Positions 1-6,523 of a stretch of DNA of 12,184 bases are shown here, piece by piece (position 1 is the first letter of the stretch; every line of letters starts with the position of its first letter). Under the pieces are notes generated by a model. The model did no database searches, was not told where the DNA came from, and saw only the letters and a list, made by a program, of their open reading frames with translations. Source of the stretch: Rubrobacter sp. (GTDB lineage Bacteria > Actinomycetota > Rubrobacteria > Rubrobacterales > Rubrobacteraceae); assembly GCA_016781725.1 (NCBI GenBank), contig JADDPU010000485.1, positions 1 through 12,184 of the forward strand, read 5' to 3'. The translations under genes were made by a program, and so were the position numbers.

Positions 1-419
1 AGGTTCTCGAGAGAATGCTGCGCCTCTCGTTCGTTGCGACGCTCCACGTACAGCCGATCGACCAGCTTGCCGAGGAATGAACCGGGAAGCTCGTAGTCGA
101 CGACGAGCTCGACGCTGCTGCCGCCTTCCGTTGGGACCACCACCTGTCGCATCGTGAGGCTTCCCCCTCCGGGAGAAGTCGCTTCATAGGCCACCGAGCA
201 GGGAGGTTCGCATTCGACACACTTCCAGGTGGTCGGGAGGCTCACCCCGGCCACGCGCAGATTCTGGCGGAACTCTTGACCAGCCTGGAGCGTCTCCTCG
301 GGCCCTTCGTGGCTGGCGGTGATGGTGGACCAGCGGTCCAAGCGGTGGAGATCGGTCAACTCAACGAACACCCTCTCGGGTGGCGCGGCGATGTCGATCG
401 TCCGCTCGATGTGGGTCAT
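1..419 (-). CDS. SRPBCC-family (polyketide cyclase/dehydrase-like) protein, 3' end cut by window edge
   Basis: Reading leftward from an ATG at 419-417, an open frame runs off the window with no stop (139 codons visible). A clear GAGGAG ribosome site lies just upstream (complement of about 424-429). The N-terminus reads MTHIERTIDIAAPPERVF, the typical first strand and helix of the START/SRPBCC fold (I-x-I-x-APPE-x-VF), followed by a D-x-x-R-L-D-R-W segment typical of polyketide_cyc2-type members. The fold binds hydrophobic ligands in a deep pocket, and some members act as polyketide cyclases or aromatases. It is the last visible gene of the minus-strand operon that contains a type III PKS, so a role in cyclising or carrying the polyketide product is possible, but this is inferred only from position. 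No signal peptide or membrane segment is visible. Confidence 0.8.
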   Translation of the reverse strand, partial: MTHIERTIDIAAPPERVFVELTDLHRLDRWSTITASHEGPEETLQAGQEFRQNLRVAGVSLPTTWKCVECEPPCSVAYEATSPGGGSLTMRQVVVPTEGGSSVELVVDYELPGSFLGKLVDRLYVERRNEREAQHSLEN

Positions 420-464
420 GGCTTCTCCTCACTCCTTCCGACGCCGAAGGCGCCATCGATGCGA

Positions 465-629
465 TCAGTCGTCTGCGTCGGTCGTCTCGTCGGTGAACGC
501 CGACGCCCGGCGTGCCGCTCCCTTCATGCCGGCCGGCCCCCCTGTCGTCGTCGGCCACGCCCCGGCCACGCCTCGGCCCGAATCGCCCAGTACCCGCTGA
601 GGGCCCCAGCCTTCGAGAGGAGAGGTCAT
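465..629 (-). CDS. Possible 54-residue small protein coupled to the PKS gene
   Basis: The stop of the type III PKS gene (TGA, complement 631-629) overlaps an ATG in the form TGATG, a classic translational-coupling arrangement. The frame that opens there runs 54 codons to TGA at 467-465, about 45 bases before the SRPBCC start. The protein begins MTSPLEGWGPQRVLGDSG, has a Gly/Ala/Thr-rich middle and an acidic tail (TDETTDADD). No family is recognised, and there is no membrane segment or Cys. Coding is suggested only by the overlap and by lying in an otherwise empty gap of an operon; composition cannot prove it in DNA this GC-rich. It could equally be untranslated spacer. Confidence 0.35.
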   Translation of the reverse strand: MTSPLEGWGPQRVLGDSGRGVAGAWPTTTGGPAGMKGAARRASAFTDETTDADD

Positions 630-1669
630 CAGCGCACCCGGAGCAGTGCCAGGTAGAGGGTGAGACCCGGGCCGAACGCCATGACGATGAGGTGCTCGCC
701 GCGACTGGGGCGGCGCTCGCGCATGAGCTCGTCGAGCACGATGAGCACGGTTGCCGAAGAGCAGTTGCCGTGGTCGTGGAGGACCTGACGGGAGGGAGCA
801 GCATCTTCGTCTCGCAGCCCGAGCCGCTCAGTGACGGTGCTGATGATGCGAGGACCACCGGGGTGGATGGCCCAGTGCGCCACGTCGGCGACCCGCAGCC
901 CGTGGCGGCCGAGCAGCTCCGTCGTGAGCCCGGCGACGTGCTCGCCGAGCACCGAGGACACCCGAGGCGAGAGGTTCATGCGAAAGCCGAGATCGGTCAC
1001 CTGCCACGCCATCTGGTCGAGGGCGGTCGAGTCCGTGAACGCCACAAGATCGACCAGCTCCAGGCCAGGGGCCGCCGGATGGACGGCGACGGCCGCGGCG
1101 GCGTCGGAGAAGATCGCGTGAGCGACGATCTGGTCCACGTCGTCGGTGGCGGGCTGGAGGTGCAAGCTCGTGAGCTCCACGCACAGGAGCACCCCGATCT
1201 TGCCACGAGCCACGGCGGCGTCGGCGACGGCGGCGAGTGCCGGGAGGGCGGCGTAACAGCCCATGTGGCCGACGTGGAGGCGCTCGACGGAGGGGGCCAT
1301 GGCCAGGTCGCGGGCGAGAAGGATGTCCACGCCCGGGGTTGCGTAGCCAGTGCAGGAGACCACCGTGAACAGCTCGACATCGTCGGGCCCCAGGCCTGCA
1401 ACGGCCAGGCAGGTCGTCACCGCCTCCTTGCCCAACGGCAACGCTTCGTCGACGAAGCGGCTCATGCGGGCAGCCGTGCTCAGGGTGCTGATGTCTTCGA
1501 CCCGGGGGTCGGCGACGGCGTGGCGCCGGGCGACGCCGGCGTTGCGCCAGATCCGCGAGGCGATCCTGCTCTTTTGGTGGTGGGACGAGAAGAAATCGTC
1601 CCACGCCGAGCGCTGGTCGAGAGGAGGCGGGAAGGCCGTGCCGATCCCGGTGATCGCCGCCTTCACCAT
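629..1669 (-). CDS. Type III polyketide synthase (chalcone/alkylresorcinol synthase-like)
   Basis: This 346-residue protein has a type III PKS thiolase fold, at the short end of the usual 350-390. The catalytic triad is intact: Cys138 in GHMGCYAAL, His269 in AIHPGGP and Asn302 in DHGNCSSAT. SCTGYATPGVD (105-115) and the C-terminal AFGPGLT (331-337) match conserved family segments. Such homodimers extend an acyl-CoA starter with malonyl-CoA units and cyclise the chain to resorcinols, pyrones or phloroglucinols; long-chain acyl starters are common in actinobacteria. The product cannot be read from sequence. The ATG at 1669 overlaps the preceding flavoprotein gene by 7 bases, implying translational coupling. 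Neighbouring methyltransferase and flavoprotein genes suggest that the ring is methylated and oxidised afterwards. Confidence 0.93.
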   Translation of the reverse strand: MVKAAITGIGTAFPPPLDQRSAWDDFFSSHHQKSRIASRIWRNAGVARRHAVADPRVEDISTLSTAARMSRFVDEALPLGKEAVTTCLAVAGLGPDDVELFTVVSCTGYATPGVDILLARDLAMAPSVERLHVGHMGCYAALPALAAVADAAVARGKIGVLLCVELTSLHLQPATDDVDQIVAHAIFSDAAAAVAVHPAAPGLELVDLVAFTDSTALDQMAWQVTDLGFRMNLSPRVSSVLGEHVAGLTTELLGRHGLRVADVAHWAIHPGGPRIISTVTERLGLRDEDAAPSRQVLHDHGNCSSATVLIVLDELMRERRPSRGEHLIVMAFGPGLTLYLALLRVR

Positions 1670-2883
1670 GGCCGTGCCCCGAGTCCCCCGCCCGGATCGA
1701 CTCCGAGCACCGAGGCCCCGAGGACGTTGGCGGCGATGTCGCTGGAGGGCGGCATCACCGCGCCGCTGCGTGCATCTCGTAGCAGCCGCTCGAGCTCACC
1801 GCCTCGCAGAAGGGCTCCGAGCCCGCAGGCCTCGGCCAGGCTGGCGGCCACAGCGAAGGCGGTGTCGCCGGCGAGCAGCTTGGCCCGATAGACCCAGCGT
1901 GAGGTCTCCGGATGGCCGCGGTTGGCGTCGACCTGCCGGGCCGCCTCCTCGAGGGTCAGCCTCGCCGCCTCCACCTGCGCGTCCGCTCTCCCGAGGCGCT
2001 GCCGCACCCACGGCGAGGTCCCGAGGCTGACAAGGCGCGGCGCGCCGTCGCAGGTGGGCTCCCGCACCGAGGTGGCGACCACGTGCTCGATGGCGGCGCC
2101 GAGCGCGGCTTGGGCGACGCCGACGTAGACGGCCGCGTAGGAAGCGACCAGCCACTCGGGCATGACCTCGGCGAGGAGCAGTGCCACCCCCTCGACGCCG
2201 ACGAGCGCGCTCTCGTCCACCCAGCAGTCGAGCTCGAAGCCGTTGCTGGCGGTGGCCCGCATTCCGAGCGGGTCCCACCCCTGGTCGATCGAGCCGATGG
2301 CCTCGGCGGGAACCACGAAGTAGGAGACGACGGGCGGCCCAGCGTCGGCGGCCGTTGCCTGGCGGGCCGCCACCAGGTAGCCGTCGAGGTGCCCGGCGCC
2401 CGAGCACGTCGACTTGTGACCTTGAATCCGGTATCCGCTGCCGTCTCTGGTGTAGGTCGTCTCGAGCGCGGAGAGGCGCGAGCCGGCGGCCCGCTCGCTG
2501 ATCGCCACCCCGTACATCGCCCCGCTCGCCGCCCGGCTCAGGATCTGGTCTCTGGTCGCCAGGAAGGACGCTGGTACGCCGAGGGCGCAGGCCACCTCGT
2601 CGGGCACCATGGCCAACGCTCCGGTGACCGAGGCGTGCATGTTGAACAGCAACGCGCTCGCCCCGTTCCCACGGGCGAGGGTCATGGCCACGCCGACGTA
2701 GGCTTCGAAGCCGCCTCCCATGCCGCCGAGGTGGGTGGGAACGAGGAGCCCGAGGAGGCCACTGGCCCGCAGATCGGCCATGTCGGCCTCGGGGAAGGCG
2801 CCGGCCTCATCGTGGGCACCGGCGCGAGGACGCCACGTCGTCGCCACCTCGTGGGCAAGGGCGAGCAGAGAGGGGGAGGTCAC
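1663..2883 (-). CDS. Acyl-CoA dehydrogenase-fold flavoprotein, possibly a flavin oxidoreductase/monooxygenase
   Basis: A 406-residue acyl-CoA dehydrogenase superfamily protein. It has the N-terminal helical domain, an FAD-binding middle segment (VAISERAAGS, 126-135, in place of the usual TEPxxGS), the WDPLGMRATAS strand (203-213) and a helical C-terminal domain. The C-terminal segment is RDARSGAVMPPSSD (369-382); I do not see the YEGT-type catalytic Glu of classical dehydrogenases. The RDxxS...P..D pattern is closer to the monooxygenase-like branch (HsaA/DszC type). The start is GTG at 2883, overlapping the methyltransferase stop by 4 bases (GTGA), with a strong AAGGAGG site inside that gene (complement 2888-2894). 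In this operon it could hydroxylate or oxidise the polyketide ring; a true acyl-CoA oxidation role is the alternative. Confidence 0.85.
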   Translation of the reverse strand: MTSPSLLALAHEVATTWRPRAGAHDEAGAFPEADMADLRASGLLGLLVPTHLGGMGGGFEAYVGVAMTLARGNGASALLFNMHASVTGALAMVPDEVACALGVPASFLATRDQILSRAASGAMYGVAISERAAGSRLSALETTYTRDGSGYRIQGHKSTCSGAGHLDGYLVAARQATAADAGPPVVSYFVVPAEAIGSIDQGWDPLGMRATASNGFELDCWVDESALVGVEGVALLLAEVMPEWLVASYAAVYVGVAQAALGAAIEHVVATSVREPTCDGAPRLVSLGTSPWVRQRLGRADAQVEAARLTLEEAARQVDANRGHPETSRWVYRAKLLAGDTAFAVAASLAEACGLGALLRGGELERLLRDARSGAVMPPSSDIAANVLGASVLGVDPGGGLGARPW

Positions 2884-3590
2884 CCGTCCTCCTTTCGGCC
2901 CACGCCCTGGTAGACGAGGGTCACCGACCGCGTCGGCACCATCCTCACCGGATGCCTCCGGTCGGCTAGGAAGCGTGCATAGTCACGGGCTGCGGGGCGG
3001 ATGCCCCAGACCCGCAGGTCCACGTCGTGCTCGGCGAAGAGCGTGCGGAGCCGATCGGGGCACACGAACAGCTCGGGGTCGTGGATCCGAGGCGGGGGTC
3101 CGCCGGGGAGCCGCTCGGCGATGCCAACCAGCGCCAGCCTGGCCACCCGGGTGGCGTTGATCGTGTCGATGACGACCGTGCCTCCCGGGCGCAGGACGCG
3201 GCACACCTCGGCGACGACCGCGGGGAGATCACGGACGTGTTCGAGCAGCTCGCCGGCCACGACCACGGTGGCGGCGCCGTCGGCCACGGGAAGTTGGGCG
3301 ACGTCCCCCCGCACCACCAGTACGCCGTGGCGGTCGGCCACGCTGAGGGCCGAGGCGCTCAGGTCGACCCCCACGTGGCGATAGACCGACGCATAGGGAG
3401 CCATGAGCCCGCCGCCGCAGCCGAGGTCGAGCAGGACCTCGCCATCGACGAGTGGCTCGGGCACAAGGCGCCCGCGGGCGGCAGCCAGCCAGTGCAAGGC
3501 GGCGAAGGCCGCTTCCGGACGCCACCAGGCGTCGACAAGATCGTCGTACTGCCTGATGTCGTTGCGGTCTCGGATCGGGGCCGCCTTCAT
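2880..3590 (-). CDS. UbiG-like class I SAM-dependent O-methyltransferase
   Basis: A 236-residue Rossmann-fold methyltransferase. SAM-binding motif I is LDLGCGGG (54-61), followed by the acidic GVDLS strand end (74-78), GDVAQLP (95-101) and VLRPGG (132-137). The N-terminal WWRPEAAFAALHWLAAAR and the later INATR...RIHDPELFVCPDRL blocks closely resemble UbiG, which methylates catechol and hydroquinone oxygens in ubiquinone synthesis. A phenolic ring made by the downstream PKS is therefore a sensible substrate, by inference. The ATG at 3590 lies 29 bases after the membrane-protein gene, with only a weak ribosome site; the 3' end overlaps the flavoprotein GTG by 4 bases. It is not a complete ubiquinone pathway, since no other ubi or men genes are present. 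Confidence 0.88.
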   Translation of the reverse strand: MKAAPIRDRNDIRQYDDLVDAWWRPEAAFAALHWLAAARGRLVPEPLVDGEVLLDLGCGGGLMAPYASVYRHVGVDLSASALSVADRHGVLVVRGDVAQLPVADGAATVVVAGELLEHVRDLPAVVAEVCRVLRPGGTVVIDTINATRVARLALVGIAERLPGGPPPRIHDPELFVCPDRLRTLFAEHDVDLRVWGIRPAARDYARFLADRRHPVRMVPTRSVTLVYQGVGRKEDG

Positions 3591-3619
3591 CGCTCGCGTG
3601 AGCTGTGTCGACGGCGTGG

Positions 3620-4117
3620 CTAGAAGATCAGGTCGGTGCCGCCAAGCGAGTGGAACAACCCGTAGAGGATGGCCGTCGACAGCCCGAAGCCTAGGTGGCC
3701 CACGAAGGTCGTGGCCACGTCGAGGGCGCCGTAGTTCTTATAGGCCAGGCCCTGGCCGCCGATCACGCCGGTGGCCGGATCGAGCGACGGAATGAAGGCG
3801 ACGACAGGGCCGGCGATGGCGAGGTGGATCAACGCGCCGACCAGTCCCCACAGCAAGAGGTTCCCCCCGGCCCCGACGAGGTCGAAGAACAGGGCGTAGA
3901 GCAACGCGGCGAAGACGGCGATGCCTTCGTGGAACACGAACCCGGCTGCGTAGCCGGCGACCCCGGGGACCTTCAGAAGGTTCTGCCCCCAGGTTCGGAA
4001 GATGTTCTGCTTCACCGGCAGGCCGACCGCCTTCTGGAGGTAGACCGGTCCCTCCATGATCCCCCCGGCGATGAGCCCGGCGAGCAGGGCGGGGATGAAC
4101 TCGTACGGTATGTCCAA
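3620..4117 (-). CDS. Small four-helix integral membrane protein of unknown function
   Basis: A 165-residue hydrophobic protein with about four membrane helices (roughly 6-27, 53-80, 84-108 and 137-160). A positively charged loop (KQNIFRTWGQNLLK) follows helix 1, and HEG lies at the start of helix 2. The start is a TTG at 4117, chosen because a strong AAGGAG site (complement 4129-4124) sits 6 bases upstream; no ATG or GTG is equally well placed. It is the first gene of the minus-strand operon. I do not recognise a characterised family; it looks like one of the small DUF membrane proteins. Glycine-rich helices (GLIAGGIMEGP, GLVGALIHLAIAGP) could mean packing into a larger complex. A protein of similar size and helix number lies in the hydrogenase operon (10682-11239). 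Confidence 0.78.
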   Translation of the reverse strand: MDIPYEFIPALLAGLIAGGIMEGPVYLQKAVGLPVKQNIFRTWGQNLLKVPGVAGYAAGFVFHEGIAVFAALLYALFFDLVGAGGNLLLWGLVGALIHLAIAGPVVAFIPSLDPATGVIGGQGLAYKNYGALDVATTFVGHLGFGLSTAILYGLFHSLGGTDLIF

Positions 4118-4384
4118 GAGTTTCTCCTTATCGGGACAGGCCGGTGACTACCCCGGCGGCCACCGCCTCACACCCTGCACGCGACGCACACAGAGGACCT
4201 GGCCGTGCACATCGGATCGGGCGTGGACGCAGAGGGCGGAGGAGGGGGAGCCTGACTAGCGTGGCTGAGGTGGAGGCTCGCCAAGGTCAAACGCCTGAGC
4301 TGCGAGCCAGCGCCGCGACCAGCGGTGAGCGACACCTCTTACCGTCTCGTTCGGCGCTCCGTTCGTTACACGCGATCTGGCTCC
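4118..4384. promoter_or_regulatory. Divergent intergenic region between PKS operon and ECF sigma gene
   Basis: About 267 bases separate the TTG start of the leftward membrane-protein gene from the favoured ATG of the rightward sigma gene, so promoters for both operons should lie here. I see the leftward ribosome site (4124-4129) but no -35/-10 pair that I would trust and no convincing operator palindrome. If the sigma protein starts at the upstream GTG (4325), the region shrinks to 207 bases. Confidence 0.5.
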
Positions 4385-5062
4385 ATGGTCGACGACATGC
4401 CCATGGCTGACGACGAGGCGATCGAAAGCCAGGGTCAACCACGACCGGCTTCGTTGGAGGACGCACTCCTCGACGGGCTGCGTCGCGGTGACGAGGTTGC
4501 CTTCGAGTCGCTCATCGACCGACACACACCCGCGATGCTGCGCTTGGCCCTGTTCTACGTGCCCAGCCTGGCCATCGCCGAGGAGGTCGTGCAAGAGACG
4601 TGGCTGGGGGTGGTGCGAGGTCTGGGTTCTTTCGAGGGGCGATCCTCCCTGAGGACCTGGATCTTCCGTATCCTGATCAACAAGGCGAAGGCGTCCGGGG
4701 TGGCGGAGCGCCGGACGCTCCCCTTGGCGGCCGAAGGCGACGGAGACGCTGAGGCCCCCTCCGTCGATCCCTCCCGCTTCAGGGGCCCCCCACGCGGGTA
4801 CTGGTCGTCGCCGCCCAACTACTGGGACGAGCTTCCCGAGGACCGGCTGTTGGCGGGGGAGACCCTTGCGGTCATCCAGCGGGCCATGGAGAGCCTGCCG
4901 GCAGGACAGCAAGCGGTGTTCGAGCTGCGAGACCTTCAGCAGTGGACGTCCGCCGAGGTCTGCAAAGCGCTTGGTCTCAGCGAGGGCAATCAGCGAGTGC
5001 TGCTGCATCGCGCTCGTACACGGGTTCGGAGTGCCATCGAGGAGTATTTCGATGCCCGTTAA
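4385..5062 (+). CDS. ECF-type RNA polymerase sigma factor (sigma-70 family, region 2 + region 4)
   Basis: A 225-residue protein from the ATG at 4385. Region 2 covers roughly residues 24-110: RGDEVAFESLIDRH, then AEEVVQETWLGV and the DNA-melting segment SLRTWIFRILINKA. A linker of about 60 residues rich in Pro and Gly follows. Region 4 covers about 155-220: LPAGQQAVFELRDLQQWTSAE, then the helix-turn-helix ALGLSEGNQRVLLHRAR. It directs RNA polymerase to a small set of promoters and is held by an anti-sigma factor, encoded immediately downstream. In-frame GTG 4325 and ATGs at 4397 and 4403 are alternative starts; none has a clear ribosome site, so the N-terminus is uncertain and the mRNA could be leaderless. 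Its place between the PKS and hydrogenase operons makes either a candidate target. Confidence 0.92.
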   Translation: MVDDMPMADDEAIESQGQPRPASLEDALLDGLRRGDEVAFESLIDRHTPAMLRLALFYVPSLAIAEEVVQETWLGVVRGLGSFEGRSSLRTWIFRILINKAKASGVAERRTLPLAAEGDGDAEAPSVDPSRFRGPPRGYWSSPPNYWDELPEDRLLAGETLAVIQRAMESLPAGQQAVFELRDLQQWTSAEVCKALGLSEGNQRVLLHRARTRVRSAIEEYFDAR

Positions 5063-5084
5063 CCGCCCACTCCGAGGAGCCCTG

Positions 5085-5366
5085 ATGAAGGCCTTGGCCT
5101 TGGTCGGCCTCCACCCTTGGCGCACCTGCCGAAAGTCCGTCGACTCGGTCACGGAGTTCCTCGAAGGCTCGCTCTCGCCGGAGGATCGCACCCGAGTGCT
5201 CACGCACCTCAAGGTCTGTCCGGACTGCCCCCGCTACTTTCGGCAGATCGAGCTCACCATACGGCTGGCTCGAGAGGTCCCCGCGGAAACGCTCCCACTC
5301 CCTGGCCGAGCTGCGCTCCTCGACGAGTTCCGGGACTCCCACCGGCCGCCCGACGAGGAGATCTAG
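5085..5366 (+). CDS. Zinc-finger (ZAS-type) anti-sigma factor
   Basis: A 93-residue soluble protein. It carries the anti-sigma zinc motif His41-x3-Cys45-x2-Cys48 (HLKVCPDC), plus an upstream Cys15 that completes a four-ligand zinc site as in RsrA/ChrR-type anti-sigma domains. A following helix (RYFRQIELTIRLAREV) fits the usual sigma-binding helix. No membrane segment is present, so any sensing would be cytoplasmic, possibly redox or metal through the Cys/His site. The ATG at 5085 is preferred because GAGGAG (5074-5079) lies 5 bases upstream. An in-frame ATG at 5052 would overlap the sigma gene by 11 bases but has no ribosome site. It almost certainly regulates the sigma factor encoded just upstream. 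Confidence 0.87.
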   Translation: MKALALVGLHPWRTCRKSVDSVTEFLEGSLSPEDRTRVLTHLKVCPDCPRYFRQIELTIRLAREVPAETLPLPGRAALLDEFRDSHRPPDEEI

Positions 5367-5638
5367 CTGAAGCCTCGGTGTAACGCTCTGAGGGGTTGCC
5401 GAGACGGTATGAAGTGGAGGCGGCTGACAGCAGACCTGTGGCTCGGGGTGCGAGGAGAGAAGTCGGCCCTCAGCGCGAGCACGAGGTCGCTACCAGCTGA
5501 TGGCTGTGGCGGCACCAGCAGAGCGGCCGTGCGCGGGTGATCCACCGATGAGGCAGAGAACGTTTCGTCTGCCGAGCCCTAGGCGGAGGCCCTCGAACAG
5601 GAGGTTTCCGCCCGTCGGGCGCGGGTACGAGCCGGGCC
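5367..5638 (+). promoter_or_regulatory. Leader/promoter region of the hydrogenase operon
   Basis: This 272-base gap separates the anti-sigma gene from the first gene of the hydrogenase operon and holds no credible coding sequence. It is the natural place for the hydrogenase promoter, but I cannot point to a convincing -35/-10 pair. Its 3' end holds two overlapping inverted repeats (5582-5612 and 5610-5620), described separately. Confidence 0.45.
5582..5620 (+). repeat. Two overlapping inverted repeats in the operon leader
   Basis: The first hairpin pairs GGCGGA (5582-5587) with TCCGCC (5607-5612), with an inner stem CCTC (5591-5594)/GAGG (5601-5604) and a six-base loop. The second, GCCC-GTC-GGGC (5610-5620), shares 5610-5612 with the first, so the two cannot form fully together. 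No U-tract follows, so neither is a standard terminator. Short GC hairpins are expected by chance in such DNA. Confidence 0.35.
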
Positions 5639-5992
5639 ATGCTCCCTGAGGCAGGGTCCTTGAGGAGCGAAGAGCTGTGGTTGATCGCCTTGGCCGTCGG
5701 TTCACTCGCGGTCGTTCTCCTCGCCGTGCTCTTCGGCCTCGTTATCGCTGTGCTCCAGCGGATCGACCGCCACGCGGCGCGCACCCACACCGCAGCGAAG
5801 CAGATCGCGCAGAACACGGTCGCGCTGTGGACATTGGAGCAGACCAACCGCGACCTGGTGGCGATTCGCGACGCGGCCCGTGGTGCCGAGCGAGGCGGCG
5901 TCAGCAGCGCGGTCTCGACACTGGACGCGGTCAAAGACAAGGTCCAGGGTTGGCTCGGCGGCCCGGATCACGACGACGACAAGAGCTCGTAG
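5639..5992 (+). CDS. Mini membrane protein 1: one N-terminal helix plus cytoplasmic helical tail
   Basis: A 117-residue protein with a short acidic N-terminus, one strong membrane helix (about 14-39) and then basic residues (QRIDRHAARTHTAAK). The positive-inside rule therefore places the tail in the cytoplasm. The tail is predicted to be largely helical and ends in an acidic stretch (DHDDDKSS). There is no Cys, heme-binding pattern or known domain. It is the first of four tandem genes of this design leading directly into the hydrogenase subunits, and it ends one base before the next start. The ATG at 5639 has a poor ribosome site; an in-frame TTG further in (5681) is possible but lies oddly far from GAGGAG. 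A role in tethering the hydrogenase to the membrane is inference from position and topology. Confidence 0.72.
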   Translation: MLPEAGSLRSEELWLIALAVGSLAVVLLAVLFGLVIAVLQRIDRHAARTHTAAKQIAQNTVALWTLEQTNRDLVAIRDAARGAERGGVSSAVSTLDAVKDKVQGWLGGPDHDDDKSS

Positions 5993-5993
5993 C

Positions 5994-6218
5994 GTGCTGA
6001 CCTTGGTGGCGCTGACGGCGTCGCTCCTCGCCGTGATGTTGGTCGCCGCTCTCGTGGCGGTGCTGATGTTCGTGATGCAGACCCGGGCCTTCCTGGCCGA
6101 GACCTCCTCGGCGCTGGAGGCCGTCGACGAGCGAGCCAGTCTCCTGGCCGCGCGCCTGGAGCGTCTGCAGGGCGCCACCGAGGCGGCGGCGGGCGGGCTC
6201 GAGATCGCCGAGAGGTAG
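5994..6218 (+). CDS. Mini membrane protein 2: single helix plus short coiled-coil-like tail
   Basis: A 74-residue protein from a GTG at 5994, one base after the preceding stop. A membrane helix fills residues about 2-28, followed by MQTR and a heptad-like helical tail (SALEAVDERASLLAARLERLQ) that looks able to form a coiled coil. The basic residue after the helix predicts a cytoplasmic tail. No Cys or cofactor motif is present. An in-frame ATG upstream (5880) would overlap the previous gene by more than 100 bases and is unlikely. The design matches the neighbouring mini-proteins. Confidence 0.7.
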   Translation: MLTLVALTASLLAVMLVAALVAVLMFVMQTRAFLAETSSALEAVDERASLLAARLERLQGATEAAAGGLEIAER

Positions 6219-6229
6219 CGAGAGCGTCG

Positions 6230-6523
6230 GTGGAGGTCCTCGCGTGGGTCGGGCTGGCGGTGTCCTGGCTCCTCCTCCTGCTCGTCATGAAGTTCGTCTT
6301 CCTCGTGCTGCGAGTGCTGAAGCAAACGCGTCGGCTCGCGCAGATGTCTCGTGACGCTGCCCTCAGCTTGGCGGACAACCTGTCCGACGACATGGCGTTC
6401 GCCGAGCTCGAGCTCCTCGCTGCCCAACTGCCCGAGGCCGCCCGTCGGCTTCCTCCCGGCTCGGCAGCTGCCTCACCGAGGGTCAGCTCGGTGTCGCCGG
6501 GACTCGGCGGTCGGTTCTCGTGA
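6230..6523 (+). CDS. Mini membrane protein 3: single helix plus tail
   Basis: A 97-residue protein from a GTG at 6230, 11 bases after the preceding stop. The membrane helix covers about 4-28 and contains one Lys (VMKFVF). It is followed by a basic patch LKQTRRLAQ, indicating a cytoplasmic tail. The tail is helical (LADNLSDDMAFAELELLAAQL) and then becomes Pro/Ser/Gly-rich and probably disordered. It lacks Cys. Its stop overlaps the next start (GTGA, 6520-6523), so the two are translationally coupled. No known family is recognised. Confidence 0.7.
   Translation: MEVLAWVGLAVSWLLLLLVMKFVFLVLRVLKQTRRLAQMSRDAALSLADNLSDDMAFAELELLAAQLPEAARRLPPGSAAASPRVSSVSPGLGGRFS

Noticed and set aside
553..572. 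Direct repeat of GGCCACGCC (553-561 and 564-572)
   Set aside because: Only two short copies in very GC-rich DNA; no evidence of a functional or mobile repeat.
512..1891. Long plus-strand open frame (459 codons) opposite the PKS gene
   Set aside because: It is antisense to a gene with an intact catalytic triad and its translation is Arg/Gly/Asp-rich with no recognisable domain; typical of GC-rich antisense frames.
5410..5541. 43-codon plus-strand ORF in the leader region (starts MKWRRLTADLW)
   Set aside because: Weak ribosome site, no family and no coupling to a neighbour; not enough support.
5582..5620. Rho-independent terminator after the anti-sigma gene
   Set aside because: No T-run follows either hairpin and the structures lie more than 200 bases beyond the stop codon.
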